Part shown: in pieces, positions 28,088 through 35,825 of the stretch
Layout of the letters: each line of letters starts with the position of its first letter
Numbering within the stretch: the stretch's first letter is position 1
Origin: Dysgonomonas sp. ZJ279
Lineage (GTDB): Bacteria; Bacteroidota; Bacteroidia; Bacteroidales; Dysgonomonadaceae
Assembly (NCBI RefSeq): GCF_011039205.1
Contig: NZ_JAAKEL010000013.1
Location: 28,717 to 92,716 of the forward strand
Direction: 5' to 3'
Length of the DNA stretch: 64,000 nucleotides
Notes under the pieces: model-generated
What the model was told of the DNA's origin: nothing
Databases searched by the model: none
What the model saw: only the letters and a program-made list of their open reading frames with translations
Position numbers and translations under genes: made by a program

Positions 28088-29203
28088 ATGAGCAAAAAGA
28101 TATATGTAACACAACCTGCGCTTCCCCCATTGGATGAGTTTATCCCTTATCTCGAAAAAATATGGGATAACAAATGGCTTACCAATAATGGTCCATTTCA
28201 TCAGGAATTTGAAAAAGAACTAGCAGAGTATCTGGGTGTAAAACACATCTCTGTTTTCTCTAATGGTACATTGGCTTTGATTACTGCATTGCAAGCCTTA
28301 CGTATTACAGGTGAAGTTATTACCACCCCATTTAGCTTCGTGGCAACTACACATTCGCTATGGTGGAACAACATCAAGCCGGTATTTGTAGATATAGACG
28401 ACAAACATTTCAATCTCGATCCGCAAAAGATAGAAGCAGCCATCACGCCGCAAACAACAGCTATCATGCCGGTACACGTGTATGGAAACCCATGTAATGT
28501 AGAAGAAATACAGCGAATTGCCGATATTTATGGGCTTCGTGTTATATATGATGCCGCCCATGCTTTCGGTGTAAAGAAAAACGGTGAATCTATTTTGAAT
28601 TGGGGCGACCTGTCTATACTTAGTTTTCATGCAACAAAAGTGTATAACACGGTTGAAGGTGGAGCGATTATCTGTCAGGATGAAAAAACAAAACAACGCA
28701 TAGATCTCCTTAAGAACTTCGGATTTAAAGATGAGGTTACCGTCATAGAACCAGGTATCAATGCCAAGATGAATGAGATACAAGCAGCTTACGGCTCACT
28801 ACAACTAAAATATGTAGACAGTTATATTGCCAAACGCAGAGAAATTGTAATGCTGTATAACAAACTACTGAAAGATATCAAGGGTATCCAAGTAGTTGAT
28901 GAAATGGACAATGTAGCTCATACTTACGCCTACTACCCGATATTAGTAAATACGCTGGAATATGGTATAAGCCGCGATGATTTGTATTACAAATTGCAGG
29001 AACATGATATAATAGGAAGACGTTACTTCTACCCACTTATAAGTGATTTCCCTACTTACAGAGGATTACCTTCGGCTAAAACAGATAACTTACCTGTAGC
29101 GACTAAAGCAGCTAAGGAAGTTATTTGTCTACCGATATATCCCGAACTGGAGTTGAGCGATGTAGAAAGAATATGTAGTATAATTAAAAGTTACAAGCTG
29201 TGA
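28088..29203 (+). CDS. DegT/DnrJ/EryC1/StrS aminotransferase for amino-sugar synthesis
   Basis: This 371-residue PLP enzyme aminates a keto-sugar nucleotide. The PLP lysine is Lys184 in LSFHATKVYNTVEGGAI, with YDAAHAFGV (Asp155) and TPFSFVATTHSLWW upstream. From memory it most resembles the VioA-type enzymes making dTDP-4-amino-4,6-dideoxy sugars, but 3-amino products (FdtB-type) cannot be excluded. No rmlA/rmlB or dehydratase lies in the window, so its substrate must come from elsewhere. Its stop overlaps the GTG start of the WbqC-like gene. Confidence 0.9.
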   Translation: MSKKIYVTQPALPPLDEFIPYLEKIWDNKWLTNNGPFHQEFEKELAEYLGVKHISVFSNGTLALITALQALRITGEVITTPFSFVATTHSLWWNNIKPVFVDIDDKHFNLDPQKIEAAITPQTTAIMPVHVYGNPCNVEEIQRIADIYGLRVIYDAAHAFGVKKNGESILNWGDLSILSFHATKVYNTVEGGAIICQDEKTKQRIDLLKNFGFKDEVTVIEPGINAKMNEIQAAYGSLQLKYVDSYIAKRREIVMLYNKLLKDIKGIQVVDEMDNVAHTYAYYPILVNTLEYGISRDDLYYKLQEHDIIGRRYFYPLISDFPTYRGLPSAKTDNLPVATKAAKEVICLPIYPELELSDVERICSIIKSYKL

Positions 29204-29910
29204 GATTAGGCATAATGCAACCTTATTTTTTCCCTTATCTGGGATATTTCAGTTTGATTAAGCATACTGATAAATTTATACTGTTCGATCCTGTGCAGTT
29301 TATCAGACATGGCTGGATAGAAAGGAACAGGACGTTGAAACAAAACGAAGGTTGGCAATATATTCAGGCACCATTGGTAAAATACAGCCAAGATACACTA
29401 ATCAAGGATATTGAGATAAATAATAGTACCGATTGGAAAGGTAAAATATTGGCGCAGTTGCAACATTACAAAAAAAAGTCGCCTTACTATTTTGCTACGA
29501 TAAAAGTCCTTAACGATATTTTCAGTGAAGATTTTAATGATATAGTTTCGTTCAATTATGTATCGCTGAAAAAAGTTTGTGAATATATTGGAATAAATAC
29601 ACCGATTGAGATTTTCTCGAAAATGAATCTCGAAATAGAACCTGTCAATGCCCCCGACGAATGGGCACTGAATATATGCAAAGCGATAGGAAATGTTGAC
29701 GAATACTGGAATCCGATAGGAGGAACATCTTTCTTTGACAGGGATAAATATGTGAAAAATAATCTCATATTGAAATTCCAGAATATGAAACTGGATGAAT
29801 ATAATCAGAATAGAGATACTTTCGAACCTGGTTTATCGATCATCGATGTTATGATGTTTAATTCTCCGGAAGAAATAAACAGAATGCTGGATAATTACGA
29901 ATTAGTGTAA
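29200..29910 (+). CDS. WbqC-like family protein
   Basis: This 236-residue cytoplasmic protein is recognised as WbqC-like (PF08889) from LGIMQPYFFPYLGYFSLIK and FILFDPVQFIRHGWIERNR. The family is found in O-antigen and aminoglycan loci; its biochemical role is not established. The start is GTG 29200, whose TG is shared with the TGA stop of the aminotransferase, so the two are translationally coupled. Direct coupling to an aminotransferase and proximity to an acetyltransferase suggest a step in N-acylated amino-sugar synthesis (inference). Confidence 0.85.
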   Translation: MRLGIMQPYFFPYLGYFSLIKHTDKFILFDPVQFIRHGWIERNRTLKQNEGWQYIQAPLVKYSQDTLIKDIEINNSTDWKGKILAQLQHYKKKSPYYFATIKVLNDIFSEDFNDIVSFNYVSLKKVCEYIGINTPIEIFSKMNLEIEPVNAPDEWALNICKAIGNVDEYWNPIGGTSFFDRDKYVKNNLILKFQNMKLDEYNQNRDTFEPGLSIIDVMMFNSPEEINRMLDNYELV

Positions 29911-29915
29911 AGAAT

Positions 29916-30392
29916 ATGCTTGAAACAACGCTGATACATTTAGACAGATCCTCAAAAAGCAGTACAGAACTAGCAGGTTATTACAGGCTATTAGACAGTT
30001 CATTCGAACCGCCATTGAGTTCGTATGTCAATATAGATACCTATGCCGATAAGTTGGTTAATAATGCTTATGTAGCTATTCTCAAGAGCAAAGATGAGTT
30101 TGTAGGTCTTTTTGCTGTATATATTAACGACAAAGAAGGAAAAATAGCCTACATATCGTCGCTTGCAGTGATGGACAAATTCAAAGGATCGGGCTATTCT
30201 AAATACCTGATGGATGAAGCTGTAAACACGGCAAAACAAGCAGGCATGCAAATGGTGCGTTTCGAAGTAAAAAGTACATATGACCGTGCAATTAAATTTC
30301 ACGAAAAATATGGGTTTAAAAGAAGTGATGAAAAAGCGGTAGACGATTCTACTTTCTACATGTATATGCCTCTAAGTGAAAATAATGATTAA
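29916..30392 (+). CDS. GNAT family N-acetyltransferase
   Basis: This 158-residue GNAT-fold protein has the acetyl-CoA motif region IAYISSLAVMDKFKGSGYSK (residues about 75-95, with KGSGYSKYLM as the Q/RxxGxG/A-like loop). The last strand region reads RFEVKSTYDRAIKFHEKYGF. In this context it probably acetylates the amino sugar made by the aminotransferase two genes upstream, though this is inference. It overlaps the next gene by 8 bases. Confidence 0.88.
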   Translation: MLETTLIHLDRSSKSSTELAGYYRLLDSSFEPPLSSYVNIDTYADKLVNNAYVAILKSKDEFVGLFAVYINDKEGKIAYISSLAVMDKFKGSGYSKYLMDEAVNTAKQAGMQMVRFEVKSTYDRAIKFHEKYGFKRSDEKAVDDSTFYMYMPLSENND

Positions 30393-31260
30393 CGAGAAAG
30401 ACATAATGGTATCGATCTGCATGGTTACTTACAACCATGAGAAGTTTATTGCAGAAGCAATAGATAGTATCGTTATGCAACAAACAAATTTCCGTTTCGA
30501 ACTTATAATCGGTGAAGATTGCGGTCCTGACAAAACAAGAGAGATTTGTATCACTTATCAGCAAAAATATCCGGATATTATTAAACTTAATTTTCAGGAT
30601 AAGAATGTCGGCGCTCAACAAAATTTCATGAATACCTACAATCTTTGTAAAGGTAAATTCATAGCTTTATGCGAAGGTGACGACTACTGGACAGATATGC
30701 ACAAACTGCAAAAACAAGTCGATTTTCTTGAGCAACATTCCGATTTCGTGATGTGTGCCCATGCCTCTCAAACATATATGGATGGAGAATTTAGGGATTG
30801 TACGATTGATAAATCAGTACTGACATTCGACGATATTATAGCTGAAGACTGGGGTATAATGACAGCATCCATCCTTTTTAAGAAAGAAGCTTTTGATGTT
30901 CCTGCATGGTTTACTAAAATAAGAAATGGAGATTTCGGGCTTCAATTACTATTATCTATAAAAGGGAAAATAGGCTATTTGTCCGACAATATGAGCGTCT
31001 ATCGTCAACATCCGGGCGGTATATCTGCAACACTGCAACCACTGAATCAAGCTGCATGGCTTAGTTATTTACTGTATGAATTCGATAAATATACCAATCG
31101 GAAATACAAAAAGCAGATCAGAAAAAGAATAAAAAGAATGTATAACAAACAGATTTACTTTGCTAAATATTATCATCTCCGCAAAGCAGCAGTTATACTT
31201 ACTTTGTTCCAAATAATAAGTCCGGTAATTCCTTTTGCAATAAAAGACCTACGAAAATAA
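30385..31260 (+). CDS. Family 2 glycosyltransferase (paralogue of the 27229 gene)
   Basis: This GT-A transferase of about 291 residues has VSICMVTYNHEKFIAEAIDS, GEDCGPDKTREICITYQ and ALCEGDDYWTDMHKLQKQVD. The in-frame GTG at 30376 is possible, but ATG 30385 is preferred; both overlap the GNAT gene. The GDDYW block and flanking sequence make it a sister of the gene at 27229. The C-terminus is basic, suggesting membrane association. Confidence 0.9.
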   Translation: MINEKDIMVSICMVTYNHEKFIAEAIDSIVMQQTNFRFELIIGEDCGPDKTREICITYQQKYPDIIKLNFQDKNVGAQQNFMNTYNLCKGKFIALCEGDDYWTDMHKLQKQVDFLEQHSDFVMCAHASQTYMDGEFRDCTIDKSVLTFDDIIAEDWGIMTASILFKKEAFDVPAWFTKIRNGDFGLQLLLSIKGKIGYLSDNMSVYRQHPGGISATLQPLNQAAWLSYLLYEFDKYTNRKYKKQIRKRIKRMYNKQIYFAKYYHLRKAAVILTLFQIISPVIPFAIKDLRK

Positions 31261-31263
31261 GAA

Positions 31264-32082
31264 ATGAAATTATCTATTATAACAATCAATCTCAATGACA
31301 AAGAGGGTTTACAACGAACCATCGAAAGTGTTATTTGCCAAAAATTTACCGACTATGAATTTATTGTCATAGACGGTGATTCGCAAGACGGCAGCATCGA
31401 TGTAATAGATCAGTATAAAGATAAGATCGCTTATTGGGTAAGCGAAAAGGACACAGGCATATACAATGCCATGAACAAAGGTATCAGACAGGCAAAAGGT
31501 GAATATTGTCATTTTCTTAATTCGGGCGATAGGCTTGCATCTAGCGATGTACTCAGCAAGATATTCGATAATGATCCCCACGATAGCTTTATCTGTGGAA
31601 ACTTTATTACAGAAAAAAATAGAGTGTTGACCAAAGAAACTCCATATAAAAACAGAGATTGGACATTCTCTCTTTACGACATATACTCGGGCGACCTATG
31701 CCATCAGGCATTCTTTATTAAAGCAGACAATTTTACCAAATATGAACTATATAATGAGAGCTTTCGGATAACTTCCGATTGGCGACTCTTTTTTATTGCA
31801 ATAGGTATTCATCATGAACCTGTTAAATACAAAGATTTAGACATTGTTATATACAATATGGAAGGCTTGAGTTCCCAGATAGGTGGGAAAGTGATTTATG
31901 AGGAAAGGAGAAAAACAGCACAAGAAGTTCTGTCTCAGAGCGTAGCTGATAAGCTGAACAGATTGTATTATCTTGAACAAAATAGCTATATTACTGATAT
32001 TATCAAATCCCGCAAATGGATATCTTTCGCATTCCGTATTTTCTGTAAATTGGGAAAAATACTGGGATTTGTAAAAGAATAG
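31264..32082 (+). CDS. Family 2 glycosyltransferase (paralogue of the 25588 gene)
   Basis: This 272-residue GT-A transferase has KLSIITINLNDKEGLQRTIE, VIDGDSQDGSIDVIDQY, WVSEKDTGIYNAMNKGIRQA and HFLNSGD. The same ordered motifs occur in the protein at 25588-26376. It closes the run of soluble transferases in the locus; an 81-base gap follows before the membrane protein gene. Confidence 0.92.
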   Translation: MKLSIITINLNDKEGLQRTIESVICQKFTDYEFIVIDGDSQDGSIDVIDQYKDKIAYWVSEKDTGIYNAMNKGIRQAKGEYCHFLNSGDRLASSDVLSKIFDNDPHDSFICGNFITEKNRVLTKETPYKNRDWTFSLYDIYSGDLCHQAFFIKADNFTKYELYNESFRITSDWRLFFIAIGIHHEPVKYKDLDIVIYNMEGLSSQIGGKVIYEERRKTAQEVLSQSVADKLNRLYYLEQNSYITDIIKSRKWISFAFRIFCKLGKILGFVKE

Positions 32083-32163
32083 TTTCGAGATTTTAAATAA
32101 AAACCTTTAGCTGGAGCAATAAATAATATCTAATTTTACCAGCTATTTCAAAAAACGTGATAA

Positions 32164-33687
32164 ATGATAAAAAAGCATACTCTCGAAAGTTTAGTAAATG
32201 ATAAATCTATTTTTATCATACTATTCTTCTATACTTTTTTATTACTGTTCTTCTGCTCAAAGATGTCTCCACTCTATCCTTTCAACGATTGGTCTGACAT
32301 TAATCTTTACTTCAATATCGGGAAAAGTATATTTAACGGAAAAGTACTATACACAGAAATATTTGATCATAAAGGGCCTCTGATATTTTTCATTTACGGC
32401 TTCGGCTATCTGCTCTCGAACGATTCATTTATAGGAATGTATTTCATACAGGCAATAGTCTGGTTAATCATGATTTATGCTGTTTATTTTACTTCCAGAA
32501 TGTTTCTGGATAAAGTATACTCATTTATTGTCGCTCTTGCTTTTCCTGTTATTCTTCTATCACACTCACTTGATGGAGGTTCGGCTGAAGAATTTATTAC
32601 TGCATTCATTGTCATCAGCCTATTCTACTTTGTCATATATTTTAAAGAGAAGAACATTGCAATACATAAGCCTTACTATATGTTTATCCACGGATTAATG
32701 TGTAGCATGGCTTTATTGATCAAACTCAATCTGGTTGTCTTCTGGATATTCCCACTTCTAGCTGTATTCATCAATATATTATTAAATAAAGAATATCGAA
32801 ATCTGTGGCTAAATATCCTAGCTTTCATCGGTGGGATACTTGTTATTACTATCCCCATTTGCATATATCTTTTTATAAACGATGCGCTGACCGAATCGTA
32901 TAATATCTATATACTGCTGAATAAAAGTTATGCTAAAATGAGTAGTATGAGCGATACTTTCGGATACCTTACAATCCGTTTTTATCAACGCCTGCGATTC
33001 GATCCACTCGAATTTACGATCATACTTGTCGGAGCCATTTACTTCCCTATCAGATATATTAAGAATAGAATCGGGCAAATAGGACTGATACTTTCCTTCT
33101 GGTGTTTGTACACCGTTATATTCATGTCTCCCAACTATGTTTATTACTATTCCATACCCTATTATGTATATGCTATACCGGGATTTATTGTAATTGCAGA
33201 CTATTTAAGTAAATATATAACAATCAGATATGCTTGGCATATTGCCATTATCTTTGCTTTTGTCGCTCTTTGTGGAGGTATTAGCAGAAAAAATTATTTC
33301 GAATACAGCACAGATGTACTGTTAAGACGGGGTGAAGATGAAAGTCTAAGAAATCAATTTGGCCAAATAATTGAAAAAGAGAAAGATCCCACACTTCTCA
33401 ATCTTGGTCTTGATAGCGGTAACGGCCTATTTACGAAACTGAATATTTTTCCTAAACATAAATATTTTATTTCGCCCAACCTCCCCTATGAAATTTATCC
33501 TCAAATGCGCGACGAACAAACAAGATATATTGAAAACAGAGAAATAGAATTTATCATACTGGCCGATTACTCATTCAACTTTGAATATTTCAGAAGCTTA
33601 CCTGCTTTAAACGATAATTATACGGTAGTAGATACCTATTTGGAGGACGATTTTAAGACCTATTATCTGTACAAAAGAAACGATTAA
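32164..33687 (+). CDS. Polytopic membrane protein, GT39/GT-C-like
   Basis: The 507-residue protein has about 11 hydrophobic helices and a soluble C-terminal tail of about 110 residues. The first periplasmic loop carries FNDWSDINLYFNIGKS and LYTEIFDHKGPLIFFIYG; the DHKGP motif is typical of bacterial GT39-like (mannosyltransferase-type) GT-C proteins. In this locus it could add a side-branch sugar from a polyprenyl-phosphate donor, which is inference. It is a separate protein from the GT39-like one at 6755-8428. Confidence 0.7.
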   Translation: MIKKHTLESLVNDKSIFIILFFYTFLLLFFCSKMSPLYPFNDWSDINLYFNIGKSIFNGKVLYTEIFDHKGPLIFFIYGFGYLLSNDSFIGMYFIQAIVWLIMIYAVYFTSRMFLDKVYSFIVALAFPVILLSHSLDGGSAEEFITAFIVISLFYFVIYFKEKNIAIHKPYYMFIHGLMCSMALLIKLNLVVFWIFPLLAVFINILLNKEYRNLWLNILAFIGGILVITIPICIYLFINDALTESYNIYILLNKSYAKMSSMSDTFGYLTIRFYQRLRFDPLEFTIILVGAIYFPIRYIKNRIGQIGLILSFWCLYTVIFMSPNYVYYYSIPYYVYAIPGFIVIADYLSKYITIRYAWHIAIIFAFVALCGGISRKNYFEYSTDVLLRRGEDESLRNQFGQIIEKEKDPTLLNLGLDSGNGLFTKLNIFPKHKYFISPNLPYEIYPQMRDEQTRYIENREIEFIILADYSFNFEYFRSLPALNDNYTVVDTYLEDDFKTYYLYKRND

Positions 33688-33699
33688 TATATAATAAAC

Positions 33700-34404
33700 A
33701 TGCAACCATCTCTTTTTCTGATACCTGTTACATTAGGAGAAACAACGATAGAAAGAGTATTACCCTCTTACAATAAGGAAATTATTCTGCAAACAAAACA
33801 TTTCATTGTAGAAAATATACGTACTGCTCGCCGTTTCCTCAAAAAAGTAGATGCGTCTATCGATATCGACGAACTTACATTCTACGAGCTGAATAAACAT
33901 ACCAATCTTGAGCAAATAGAAACATATCTCGCCCCTATCAGCAAAGGATTTCATATCGGAATTATTTCAGAGGCAGGCTGCCCTGCCATAGCCGATCCGG
34001 GTAGCGATATAGTCGCTATAGCTCAACGCAAAAATTATAATGTAGTACCGCTTATTGGACCATCGTCTATTCTCCTATCACTTATGGCATCGGGATTTAA
34101 TGGCCAGAGTTTTGCATTTCAGGGCTATCTTCCTGTCGATAGTGGCGAACGTGTAAAAAAGATAAAACAACTAGAGCACCGCATCCTAAACGAAGATCAA
34201 ACTCAAATATTTATCGAAACACCTTATCGCAATTTAAAAATAGCAGAAGATCTGATTAAAAACTGTCCCTCTTCTCTTAAACTCTGTATAGCCATGAATA
34301 TTACTTGTGAAGATGAGTATATCAAAACATTGCCTGTGAAGGAGTGGGCTAAAAAGCTACCTGATATGGCAAAGAAGCCGTGTATCTTCCTCTTGTATAA
34401 ATAG
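33700..34404 (+). CDS. RsmI-like tetrapyrrole-methylase-fold SAM methyltransferase
   Basis: This 234-residue protein has the same fold as RsmI but differs at key motifs. LFLIPVTLGETTIERVLP replaces the PTPIGN block, VENIRTARRFL replaces AEDTRKTG, and ISEAGCPAIADPGSDIV replaces VSDAGTPGISDPG. GPSSILLSLMASGFNGQSFA is retained. The SAM pocket therefore looks intact while the substrate side has changed. Such second copies are known in Bacteroidota as SAM-dependent methyltransferases of unknown target. It follows the GT39-like gene by 12 bases, so it is transcribed with the glycan locus. Confidence 0.85.
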   Translation: MQPSLFLIPVTLGETTIERVLPSYNKEIILQTKHFIVENIRTARRFLKKVDASIDIDELTFYELNKHTNLEQIETYLAPISKGFHIGIISEAGCPAIADPGSDIVAIAQRKNYNVVPLIGPSSILLSLMASGFNGQSFAFQGYLPVDSGERVKKIKQLEHRILNEDQTQIFIETPYRNLKIAEDLIKNCPSSLKLCIAMNITCEDEYIKTLPVKEWAKKLPDMAKKPCIFLLYK

Positions 34405-34432
34405 AATCTACATTTTATTTACTTATCTATAT

Positions 34433-34455
34433 AGGGCAGCATATTTTGTTGCCTT
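34433..34455 (+). terminator. Weak hairpin after glycan locus
   Basis: GGCAGC pairs with GTTGCC (one G-U) around a 7-base loop, but only a weak T/A tail follows. It is a tentative end of the 17841-34404 transcription unit. Confidence 0.3.
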
Positions 34456-34568
34456 AAATATCTATACCTCAACCCAAAACATTTTTCCACAAAACTTCAA
34501 CACAAACGAGCAAAAAGAAGTCAAATCAACAAATATTTATATGTTTTTGATTTTTATTTGAAATAAAA

Positions 34569-34599
34569 TTGCACAAAAAGATATTTTGACATACTTTTA
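34569..34599 (+). promoter_or_regulatory. Possible promoter of the ammonium module
   Basis: TTG at 34569-34571 precedes TACTTTTA at 34592-34599 by 20 bases, one base off TAnnTTTG. It would give a leader of about 90 bases before the porin-like gene. The remainder of 34456-34691 shows nothing else. Confidence 0.4.
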
Positions 34600-34691
34600 C
34601 ATCATTAAGAATCACAAAGACAGATAAAGACCATATCTAGTATCATAATATAAATAAATATACGATTTTAACATCTATAAATATTTTAATT

Positions 34692-35411
34692 ATGAAGACA
34701 TCATTACTTACGAAGTCAGTCTACTTTTCCTTATTGGCATTCTTGCCAGTACTAGCAACAGCTCAAGATAAATTAAGTGCTAATCTCGGTGCCGACCTGG
34801 TTAGCTCATATGTTTGGCGAGGAATCAAACAAGGTGGTGGCGCAAGCATTCAACCAGCCTTAAATGCCAGCTATAAAAATTTCACTTTAGGCGCATGGGG
34901 TTCAACCGACCTTGGAAATTCGGGAGCCAAAGAAATAGATTTTTATACATCTTACGAAAATTCGGGATTTAAATTTCTGATTACCGATTATTGGTGGGAC
35001 AGCGAAGCTGCTTTCCGCTACTTTAGTGCACCTACAGGCGGTAACGGTCATTATCTCGAACTAACAGCAAGTTACAGTTTTGCAGAATCTTTTCCGTTAA
35101 GTGTTTCATGGAACACTTTCGTATTAGGCAAAGGAAATAAAAAAGACAATGGTAATAACTCCTATTCCACATATATAGAGTTCGCATATCCCTTTACTAT
35201 CGATAATCTAGAAATGGGAATTTCTACAGGATTTACACCTTGGAGCGGTGCTGTTTATAATACCGACGGCTTTGAATTCACCTCAATACAGTTAAGTGCT
35301 CTGAAAAATATAAAGATCACTGATAAAATAACACTACCCATATTCAGTAATCTAATAGCCAACCCTGCACATGAAGACATTCATTTCGTATTTGGCATCA
35401 AAATAAATTAA
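34692..35411 (+). CDS. TorF-like putative outer-membrane porin
   Basis: This 239-residue exported protein has a signal peptide ending near ATAQ. The mature part consists of alternating beta-strand-like stretches and begins LSANLGADLVSSYVWRGIKQ, the opening pattern of the TIGR02001 (TorF-like) putative porin family. It ends in an aromatic/hydrophobic strand (HFVFGIKIN) as outer-membrane barrels do. It lies 21 bases upstream of the P-II gene and is probably co-transcribed with it and amt, which suggests a role in solute entry linked to nitrogen supply (inference). Confidence 0.75.
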   Translation: MKTSLLTKSVYFSLLAFLPVLATAQDKLSANLGADLVSSYVWRGIKQGGGASIQPALNASYKNFTLGAWGSTDLGNSGAKEIDFYTSYENSGFKFLITDYWWDSEAAFRYFSAPTGGNGHYLELTASYSFAESFPLSVSWNTFVLGKGNKKDNGNNSYSTYIEFAYPFTIDNLEMGISTGFTPWSGAVYNTDGFEFTSIQLSALKNIKITDKITLPIFSNLIANPAHEDIHFVFGIKIN

Positions 35412-35432
35412 GTACAATAACAATAATGAATT

Positions 35433-35789
35433 ATGAAAAAGATTGAAGCAATTATTCGCAAAGCAAAATTTAATGAAGTTCGTAAAGCTTTACACGAAGC
35501 CGATATAGAATTCTTATCATGGTGGGATGTAAAAGGACAAGGAAGTGCCCGCCAAGGATTAATATTCAGAGGGATAGCCTATGATGTAAATGCAATCGAC
35601 CGAATATTTATTTCGTTTGTTGTCAGAAATATCAACGTTGAAAAATCAATAGATGTGATACTTAAATCGGCGTATACAGGTGAAAGCGGAGATGGCAGAA
35701 TCTTTGTTTCAAGTATCGAACAATCAATTCGTATTCGTACCGGTGATCATGGAGACGAATCGCTATACGACAAAGAAGATGAGAAATAG
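35433..35789 (+). CDS. P-II family nitrogen regulatory protein
   Basis: This 118-residue trimeric signalling protein of the GlnB/GlnK type senses 2-oxoglutarate and ATP/ADP and typically gates Amt. It starts MKKIEAIIRKAKFNEVRKAL; the B-loop region is TGESGDGRIFVSSIE and the C-loop is RIRTGDHGDE. Compared with E. coli GlnB, the T-loop is one residue shorter between KGxG and RG, and the tyrosine equivalent to Tyr51 is Tyr50 in FRGIAY. It lies 36 bases upstream of amt, as in classical glnK-amtB pairs. Confidence 0.95.
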   Translation: MKKIEAIIRKAKFNEVRKALHEADIEFLSWWDVKGQGSARQGLIFRGIAYDVNAIDRIFISFVVRNINVEKSIDVILKSAYTGESGDGRIFVSSIEQSIRIRTGDHGDESLYDKEDEK

Positions 35790-35825
35790 GATAATAAAGA
35801 TTTAGCTAAAATAATAAAGAAGAAT

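Noticed and set aside
35433..35789. Apparent loss of the uridylylated tyrosine in P-II
   Set aside because: Careful alignment puts Tyr50 of FRGIAY at the position of Tyr51; only the loop length differs.
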